From positions 62,001 to 126,000 of the forward strand of contig JAKSLH010000006.1 of the NCBI GenBank assembly GCA_024401335.1: a stretch of 64,000 bases of DNA, read 5' to 3'. The notes beneath the pieces are model-generated. The model had not been told where the DNA came from. It made no database searches and saw nothing but the letters and a program-made list of their open reading frames with translations. The translations under genes and the position numbers were made by a program. Below are positions 58,255-64,000 of the stretch, one piece after another. Source of the stretch: Bacteroidales bacterium (GTDB lineage: Bacteria > Bacteroidota > Bacteroidia > Bacteroidales > Marinilabiliaceae). The first letter of the stretch is position 1. Each line of letters starts with the position of its first letter.

Positions 58255-59487
58255 ATGGCAAGATTCTTTGTTTTCATATTGAGCATCTTACTTTCCTGCG
58301 GTGTACTTGCACAGCAGCAGGATAATTCTGTGCGTGCCGTTTCACAGCTGTCTGCCTTGGAGAACGATGCTTCACGTATCGCCGCTCTGGTCGATGAGAA
58401 TCAGTACTCTTTTGAACATCAGAACTGGCGCGAGCGTGCGGTTAAGGTTGTCGCTAATGCTTCTGTTGCTGAAATCGACTCGTTCAAGCCTCATTTCTTT
58501 GGTAAGATGTCGGTGCCTGAGATATCTACAACGATATTCTATTATCTGCGTTATATGGGTAACCGCACCAGCATTGACTGGATTGCTCGCAGAACGGATA
58601 AATATGAACAGGTAGAGGCTTTTACCGATATCATTCCTTTGCCTCTGAAAGATGTGCATAAGTTGTTGCGCCCTGCCGTGGTCCACGATATGTACGGATT
58701 CGAAGTGGCCGATTCTATTTCTGGCAAGCGCCTGTGGTGGATGCCTGATGTTACTATAAGGATGATGTTTGAGACATTGGCCGACGTTCGTGGCTCACAC
58801 TCTGATAAGGTCAATGCTGAGAAGATTGTATCAAGCCGCTTGCGAGCCCTTTTTAGCTATGACGACGCTCTTACTTCCGACATGTCTGCACTGCCTCGAC
58901 TTTATTCTGTGACTAGCAGCGACAATATGGTTCGCGTACTGACGTACATGACTGTCTATAACGACCTCACTAGCCATTGCGATGGACTTGTCATCCATCG
59001 AAGAGAAAATGGCGCTATCGACGTGTATGAACTGACCGACGCTACCGACAAGATAAAGAGCCCTGAGCGTGTCAAGGTCGGACCAGAGAAATGGTACGGC
59101 GCTGTCTATTATGCTCTCGTCGAGTCTAAATTCGACAAGGTGAACTATTATACTCTTCTTGGCTATAAGTCTAATGACGGACTGGTGAAGACTCGTGTCA
59201 TTGAGACTCTTTTCTTCGATAAGCGTAAATGTAAATTTGGCGCTCCTATCTTCGAACATGAGAAGGCTACTTATCACCGACGTGTGTTCCGTTACTCTGC
59301 TGGCGTTAATATGATGCTCCGCTATGATGAGAAGCGTAAGTCGATCGTTTTCGACCATCTGTCGCCTAACAACTCTATGTTTATCGGTGAGTTCCGCTAT
59401 TATGGTCCCGATTGGAGCTATGATAGCTATATGAAATCTGGTAATTGCTGGCAGTTCAAGGAGGATATAGAGTTGCGTAACCAGTAG
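58255..59487 (+). CDS. Exported protein of unknown function
   Basis: The 410-residue product has a signal peptide (ending 'GVLAQ') and no further membrane segment. The body has an N-terminal helical part (about 20-140) and a mixed C-terminal part with conserved-looking aromatic segments ('KRLWWMPDVTIRMMFE', 'GPEKWYGAVYYALVE', 'EFRYYGPDWSYDSYM'). I do not recognise the family and see no catalytic motif. It lies 29 nt after the acyltransferase and before a bidirectional terminator, so the two form a unit. An envelope lipid link is only suggested by that position. Confidence 0.65.
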   Translation: MARFFVFILSILLSCGVLAQQQDNSVRAVSQLSALENDASRIAALVDENQYSFEHQNWRERAVKVVANASVAEIDSFKPHFFGKMSVPEISTTIFYYLRYMGNRTSIDWIARRTDKYEQVEAFTDIIPLPLKDVHKLLRPAVVHDMYGFEVADSISGKRLWWMPDVTIRMMFETLADVRGSHSDKVNAEKIVSSRLRALFSYDDALTSDMSALPRLYSVTSSDNMVRVLTYMTVYNDLTSHCDGLVIHRRENGAIDVYELTDATDKIKSPERVKVGPEKWYGAVYYALVESKFDKVNYYTLLGYKSNDGLVKTRVIETLFFDKRKCKFGAPIFEHEKATYHRRVFRYSAGVNMMLRYDEKRKSIVFDHLSPNNSMFIGEFRYYGPDWSYDSYMKSGNCWQFKEDIELRNQ

Positions 59488-59505
59488 TGAGACTGACAAC
59501 AAAAT

Positions 59506-59546
59506 AAAAATACCGATTGAACATAACGCTCAATCGGTATTTTTTT
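59506..59546. terminator. Bidirectional terminator
   Basis: A 10-bp perfect stem (59511-59520 with 59530-59539) is flanked by A and T runs on the two sides. It separates the exported unknown gene from the convergent GH3 gene. Confidence 0.85.
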
Positions 59547-59561
59547 GTTCTGTATATGCGC

Positions 59562-61757
59562 TTAATCTACGCTTATCTCTATTGTCTCGGCAATGTTGTC
59601 TGATGCAGTACCTACATATACGTTGTACTTGCCTTTCTCAACTTCCCAGGCCTTTGTCTCTTCGTTCCAGAACGCGAGTTTCTCTACTGGTATCTCGATC
59701 GAAACCTCTGCCTTCTCTCCTGCAGCAAGCTTGGTCTTCTTGAAGCCCTTGAGCTCCTTTACCGCACGCAATACTTTCGAATCCTGCTTGCCGACATAAA
59801 CCTGAACAACCTCTGCTCCCTCACGGTCGCCTGTGTTGCTTACTGTTGCCTTTACGCTTATTGTCTTGCTTGAATTCTTTGCGCTGATGTTTGAAAGCTC
59901 AAATGTTGTATAGCTCAAACCATAACCGAAGGCGAAGAGTGGCTTGATGTTCTTTGTCTCATGCCAACGGTAGCCTACGAGGATGTCTTCCTTGTAGTAC
60001 TCTTTGTGGTTCTTGGCTTCGTTCTCTGCTGCCAAGCCTGGGAATACCTCCTCCGACTCAAAGCTGTGTGCTGCGTTGTCGGTGAGCTTAACAGGGAAGG
60101 TGTATGGAAGCTTGCCCGAAGGGTTTACATCACCACAGAGCACATCGGCTATTGCGTTGCCTGCCTGGCAGCCACCATACCATGCCTCTACGATTGTTGG
60201 TACATTGTCTATCCATGGCATTGTTACTGCGTTACCGTCAACAAGCACCATAACCATGTTCTTGTTAACTGCAAGTATGTCGTTGATGAGCTCGTTCTGG
60301 CCAAATGGCAGATCCATGCTTACGCGGTCGCCTCCTTCACAGTCCTGCTGATGTGCCTTTGTCAAACCACCTACATAGATTACGAGGTCTGCATCTTTTA
60401 CTGTGCTGAGAGCTGCTCTCTTGAGGCTGTCGGCATTGAGCTTCGATGGCAATACCCAGCCATAGATCTCTGGACCGCTTGCATAACCCATAGAATATGT
60501 GATGTCTGCCTTTGTGAAGTGGCTCTTGATGCCTTCAAGTGGTGATACCTCATGGAATGTCTTGAGCTCTGATGAACCACCGCCCATCATGCTTCGTGTG
60601 GCGTTTTCACCTATAACGGCTATCTTCATTGTGGTCTCCTTGTCAAGTGGCAACACTTTATTGTCGTTCTTGAGGAGTACAATGCCTTCGCGAGCTATGT
60701 TGAGCGCTGTCTCGATATGCTCTGCATTGCCTTTCCTGCCGTGCTTGAGTGTCTTGGCCATGTTTGTCCTATACATCATGCGGAGGATGTTGCTTACCTT
60801 GGCGTCAAGGGTCTTGACATCTATCTCACCCTTCTTGATGGCCTCAAGATATGGCTGCGCAAGATAGTAGTTGTCGTATGCATTCTTTGTCGACGCTGTC
60901 AAGCCGTTTGTCCATGTGCCCATCTCGATGTCAAGACCGTTCTCTGCCGACTCCTTGGTGTCTGTAGCTCCACCCCAGTCGGTGATTACACATCCGTCAA
61001 AACCCCACTCGTCTCTCAAGATGCTGTTGAGTTTTGCGTTGTGACAGCAGTGCTGACCGTTATAGAGGTTGTACGAGCCCATGATCGACCATACATTGCC
61101 CTCTTTAACTGCTGCTTCAAAGGCTGGCAGGTAGATCTCACGCAATGCTCTTTCGCTGACTTCTACATCTACTGTGGTTCTCCATGTCTCCTGGTTGTTG
61201 AGGGCAAAATGCTTCACGCACGATGCTACGCCGTTCTTCTGCATTCCCTTGATATATGGTACTGCCATCTGACCTGCGAGGAATGGATCTTCACCCATAT
61301 ACTCAAAGTTACGCCCGTTGAGTGGTGAACGGTAGATGTTCACGCCTGGACCGAGCATCACGTCTTTGCCTCTGTAGAGTGCCTCTTCTGCTACTGCATT
61401 GCCATATTCGTATGCAAGGTCTGGATTGAATGACGATGCCAACGCTGTCAGTACAGGAAAGGCTGTCGCTGTGTCATTGGTCCAGTGCGAATGTCCCCAG
61501 TCATCCCAGTTGATCTCCATGCGTACTCCATGAGGACCATCTGAATACCACAGTTCAGGAATGCCAAGACGTGCTACACCTGGTGTAGAGAACTTCGACT
61601 GCGCATGGCACATGGCTACTTTCTCTTCTAGAGTGAGTTGTGGAAGTACCTCTGTTATTTTCTGCTCAATTTCTGCATCTGTCCATTGCTCTGCATTCTT
61701 CTGCTGAACACAGCTTGCTAGCGCAATGACTGATAATGATAATAGTATTCTCTTCAT
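59562..61757 (-). CDS. GH3 beta-glycosidase lipoprotein
   Basis: The 731-residue product has a lipoprotein signal ('LASCVQQ'). It shows the GH3 TIM barrel (about 40-310) with nucleophile Asp260 ('VITDWGG') and 'KHFALNNQE'. An alpha/beta-sandwich domain follows (about 350-560, with the start 'GIVLLKNDNKVLPL'), then a C-terminal fibronectin type III-like domain (about 620-725). This three-domain form is typical of beta-glucosidase or beta-xylosidase, which release glucose or xylose from oligosaccharides at the envelope. Substrate is inferred only. It starts 28 nt after the DUF4250 mini-gene, so GH2, DUF4250 and GH3 form one unit. Confidence 0.87.
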   Translation of the reverse strand: MKRILLSLSVIALASCVQQKNAEQWTDAEIEQKITEVLPQLTLEEKVAMCHAQSKFSTPGVARLGIPELWYSDGPHGVRMEINWDDWGHSHWTNDTATAFPVLTALASSFNPDLAYEYGNAVAEEALYRGKDVMLGPGVNIYRSPLNGRNFEYMGEDPFLAGQMAVPYIKGMQKNGVASCVKHFALNNQETWRTTVDVEVSERALREIYLPAFEAAVKEGNVWSIMGSYNLYNGQHCCHNAKLNSILRDEWGFDGCVITDWGGATDTKESAENGLDIEMGTWTNGLTASTKNAYDNYYLAQPYLEAIKKGEIDVKTLDAKVSNILRMMYRTNMAKTLKHGRKGNAEHIETALNIAREGIVLLKNDNKVLPLDKETTMKIAVIGENATRSMMGGGSSELKTFHEVSPLEGIKSHFTKADITYSMGYASGPEIYGWVLPSKLNADSLKRAALSTVKDADLVIYVGGLTKAHQQDCEGGDRVSMDLPFGQNELINDILAVNKNMVMVLVDGNAVTMPWIDNVPTIVEAWYGGCQAGNAIADVLCGDVNPSGKLPYTFPVKLTDNAAHSFESEEVFPGLAAENEAKNHKEYYKEDILVGYRWHETKNIKPLFAFGYGLSYTTFELSNISAKNSSKTISVKATVSNTGDREGAEVVQVYVGKQDSKVLRAVKELKGFKKTKLAAGEKAEVSIEIPVEKLAFWNEETKAWEVEKGKYNVYVGTASDNIAETIEISVD

Positions 61758-61785
61758 TTCTTATTATTGATGTTTTTCAGTTGTC

Positions 61786-61962
61786 TTATTTGAACTGTTT
61801 GATGGCTTCCATATAGTCAAAGCCTGCCGACGATAGTTTCGCGATGAGCTCGTCTTTGTCTATGTCAAGACTGGCACATAGCTCTTCTAGTGACTCATAG
61901 TTGTCTCTGAGCTGTGTGTTGATATAGCTCAGTAGCATAAATGGATCTTGTGGTAATGACAT
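61786..61962 (-). CDS. DUF4250 mini-protein
   Basis: An ATG at 61962 opens 58 codons ending in TAA at 61786. The product ('MSLPQDPFMLLSYINTQLRD' start) matches DUF4250: the N-terminal 'P.DP.MLLSY(V/I)NT.LRD' followed by 'LEELCASLDIDKDELIAKL', an all-helical UBA-like or winged-helix-size domain of unknown function. It starts 16 nt after the GH2 stop and ends 28 nt before GH3, on the same strand. It is real by homology but has no obvious link to glycan breakdown. Confidence 0.8.
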   Translation of the reverse strand: MSLPQDPFMLLSYINTQLRDNYESLEELCASLDIDKDELIAKLSSAGFDYMEAIKQFK

Positions 61963-61978
61963 GTCTTATGTGTGTTGT

Positions 61979-64000
61979 TTAATACTGTTTTTCACCAAGG
62001 CAATGTATCGCTGCTTCGGCACTGCTTAGGCCATCGGCATTGGCTACTATTCTTATGTTGCCTATGTCTCCGTTGCTCTGCACTACTACAAGGCATTTGC
62101 CATAGAAGGCTTTTCTGTGGTTGTCCTTGAAGCGTTCCATGCTTATCGGTGAACCGTTATCTACACCGGCTATGAATCCTGTGCCCTCAATCTCGAAGTG
62201 TATGTCGTTCTCTGCTGTCGGACAGAGGTTGCCGTTCTTGTCGAGCACTTCGACTGTTATGAAGCTGAGGTCTTCTCCGTTGGCTCTTATTCGCTCTCGG
62301 TCTGGTGTCATCCTGATCTGCGCCGGACGACCGGCTGAACGAATGACTTGCTCCTTGATGACTTTCCCGCCTTTTCGGCTGACGGCTCTCAACTCTCCTC
62401 TCTTGAACTCTAGGTTCCATAGTGCATGGAGTGTTGTGGTGTCTTTGCGCTGTATGCCCATCGACTCACCGTTGAGGTATAGCTCTACTTCATCTGCCTG
62501 GTTGTAATAGCACCATATATCTACATCCTCACCGTCTTTCCAGTTCCAGTGTGGGAAGAGATGAAGCACTGGCTTGTCATTGGTCCACTCACTCTGATAC
62601 ATGTAGTAGATGTCCTTGGGGAATCCCGCAAGGTCTATCACACCGAAATATGATGATCTTGCTGGCCAGCCGTATGGTGTTGGCTCGCCGATATAGTCGA
62701 AGCCTGTCCAGATATACTGTCCGCTGATGAATTTGTTCTTCTTTACTATCTTGAGCGTGTTCTCATGGCTGTTGCCCCATGGCACATGGCAGTTGTCGTA
62801 TGATGAACATGCAAACGACTGGTCATAGAATGGCTTGTCCCATCTCTCTGGCCATACGAAGTTTCTGCCACTTGGCATTCGGTAGTATCCGCGTGTCATA
62901 AGGCCTGATACACTCTCTGTCACGATAAATGGCTTGTGAGGGAAGTTCTTTGGTACATCCTCAAACCATGCGTCGTGATAGTTGAAGCCTATGATGTCAA
63001 GTGTGCCTGCCTTGAAGAGGTGGTTGTTAGGATTTGGCTCGTTGTTGCCGGCTGTTACCGGACGCGTAGGATCGAGCTTGTGAACCATGTCGCATAGCTT
63101 CATGCAAAGCAGTGAGTTTACACTCGCCTCTTCTCCATTGGCTAGGGTGCTGTCATCTCTCTTCATGTTGAGCAGGAGGTTGGCGGCCGCTATGTCGAGC
63201 GTGTCGGCGTTGGCGTCGGTCCATTGCTCCAATACCTCATTGCCTATACTCCACATAAATATCGACGGATGGTTTCTGTCTCGCATTATGAGGTCTGTAA
63301 GGTCTTTCTCGTGCCATTCATTGAAATAACGGGCGTAATCATGGGCTGTCTTTTTCTTTCTCCACATGTCAAATGCTTCGTCCATAACAATGAAACCCAT
63401 GCTGTCGCATAGATCAAGGAGCTCTGGCGCTGGTGGGTTGTGCGAACATCTTATGCCGTTGCAACCCATCTTCTTGAGTATCTCTAGCTGACGCTCTATG
63501 GCTCTCTTGTTTATTGCTGCTCCAAGACAACCGAGATCATGGTGCATGCAGACTCCGTTTATCTTGATGTTCTTGTTGTTGAGTATGAAGCCCTGGTCTG
63601 CATCAAAATAGAAGTTTCTCACACCAAATACTGTGGTGTATTCGTCTATGAGCGTCCCGTTCTCATATATCTTGCTGACAAGCTTATATCTGTATGGGTC
63701 GTCGATGTTCCACAGATGGGGCTTGTTGAGGTCTATGGACTGGGTTATGGTCCTCTTGCTCTGGTTCTCTATGTTTATGGTGTTCTTGGTTGTCGCTACA
63801 CACTTGCCCTTGGCATCTATGATATTCGAGATTATCTTGATGTCTGTGTTGAAGGCTCTATTGCTGACAATGGTTATCTCTGCATTTACGTGTGCTTTGA
63901 CGGAATTGACGAGTGGGGTGGTGACGTATGTGCCCCAGTTGTCTATGTGTATGTCGTTGGTCTTTGTCAACCATACGTTTCTGTATATGCCGCATCCGCT
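61979..64000 (-). CDS. GH2-family glycosidase (5' end outside window)
   Basis: The frame stays open to the right window edge (674 codons visible); just inside it reads 'GIYRNVWLT', the end of a GH2 sugar-binding domain, so the N-terminus and signal are missing. The visible order is the rest of that domain, an Ig-like domain, the TIM barrel with acid/base Glu in 'WSIGNEVLEQW' and nucleophile Glu in 'FIVTESVSG', then a DUF4982-like beta domain (from about 'DKPVLHLFPHWNW'). A further Ig-like end follows. This form differs from the LacZ-type GH2 at 30910-34062 and is common for plant-glycan beta-galactosidases. It is followed by DUF4250 and GH3. Confidence 0.85.
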   Translation of the reverse strand, partial: SGCGIYRNVWLTKTNDIHIDNWGTYVTTPLVNSVKAHVNAEITIVSNRAFNTDIKIISNIIDAKGKCVATTKNTINIENQSKRTITQSIDLNKPHLWNIDDPYRYKLVSKIYENGTLIDEYTTVFGVRNFYFDADQGFILNNKNIKINGVCMHHDLGCLGAAINKRAIERQLEILKKMGCNGIRCSHNPPAPELLDLCDSMGFIVMDEAFDMWRKKKTAHDYARYFNEWHEKDLTDLIMRDRNHPSIFMWSIGNEVLEQWTDANADTLDIAAANLLLNMKRDDSTLANGEEASVNSLLCMKLCDMVHKLDPTRPVTAGNNEPNPNNHLFKAGTLDIIGFNYHDAWFEDVPKNFPHKPFIVTESVSGLMTRGYYRMPSGRNFVWPERWDKPFYDQSFACSSYDNCHVPWGNSHENTLKIVKKNKFISGQYIWTGFDYIGEPTPYGWPARSSYFGVIDLAGFPKDIYYMYQSEWTNDKPVLHLFPHWNWKDGEDVDIWCYYNQADEVELYLNGESMGIQRKDTTTLHALWNLEFKRGELRAVSRKGGKVIKEQVIRSAGRPAQIRMTPDRERIRANGEDLSFITVEVLDKNGNLCPTAENDIHFEIEGTGFIAGVDNGSPISMERFKDNHRKAFYGKCLVVVQSNGDIGNIRIVANADGLSSAEAAIHCLGEKQY

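Overview
The window reads as chromosomal DNA of a gut or rumen member of the Bacteroidales, most like the Prevotellaceae. I infer this from three things. Predicted promoters carry the Bacteroidetes -7 box TAnnTTTG. Several exported proteins end in C-terminal sorting signals of the type IX secretion system (T9SS). Many families present are typical of the phylum (DUF6057, DUF4491, DUF4250, MraY with a long loop insertion, meso-DAP-type MurE). The genus cannot be fixed from the sequence alone.

Layout. 0-3 kb: two T9SS-type secreted surface proteins. 3-9 kb (minus strand): a GH9 lipoprotein, then a two-gene unit pairing a DUF6057 membrane protein with a beta-propeller lipoprotein that carries a heme c motif. 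9.3-13.1 kb (plus): two GH43 enzymes followed by a ThiF/MoeB-like E1 protein without its usual zinc cysteines, then a small DUF4491 membrane protein on the other strand. 13.5-28.9 kb (plus): a complete division and cell wall (dcw) cluster, rsmH-ftsL-ftsI-murE-mraY-murD-ftsW-murG-murC-ftsQ-ftsA-ftsZ, plus a YqeY-like gene. It is transcribed from one predicted promoter, ends at a strong terminator and has no mraZ at its head. 29-30.8 kb: argS on the minus strand.

30.9-42.2 kb is rich in glycan-degrading enzymes: a GH2 beta-galactosidase; an operon of a Cys-rich mini-protein, an MBL-fold hydrolase and a GH27 alpha-galactosidase; a modular GH10 xylanase with two CBM6-like modules; a DUF2461 gene; and a type B carboxylesterase. 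42.2-43.3 kb holds an orphan KilA-N gene between two copies of a palindrome-containing direct repeat. 43.4-50.4 kb (minus) is a tight seven-gene operon: exported C1B peptidase, flavodoxin lipoprotein, divergent GH9, aldo/keto reductase, nitroreductase, YccF and NUDIX. 50.6-59.5 kb: an old-yellow-enzyme-type oxidoreductase, a three-repeat exported protein, a TPR-SpoIIE phosphatase, tRNA-Ser, an acyltransferase and an exported protein of unknown function. 59.6-64 kb (minus): GH2 (cut by the window edge), a DUF4250 mini-gene and GH3.

Together the enzymes cover xylan backbone, arabinose/xylose side chains, esters, beta-glucan, and alpha- and beta-galactosides. No susC/susD pair, sensor or transporter is present, so these are dispersed CAZyme genes rather than a classical polysaccharide utilization locus. 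No gene-free stretch exceeds about 300 bases. The longest are 9051-9310, 54201-54435, 56849-57079 and 42183-42404; they hold promoters, terminators or the repeat element as listed, and otherwise I see nothing in them. I found no CRISPR array, rRNA, transposase or integrase.
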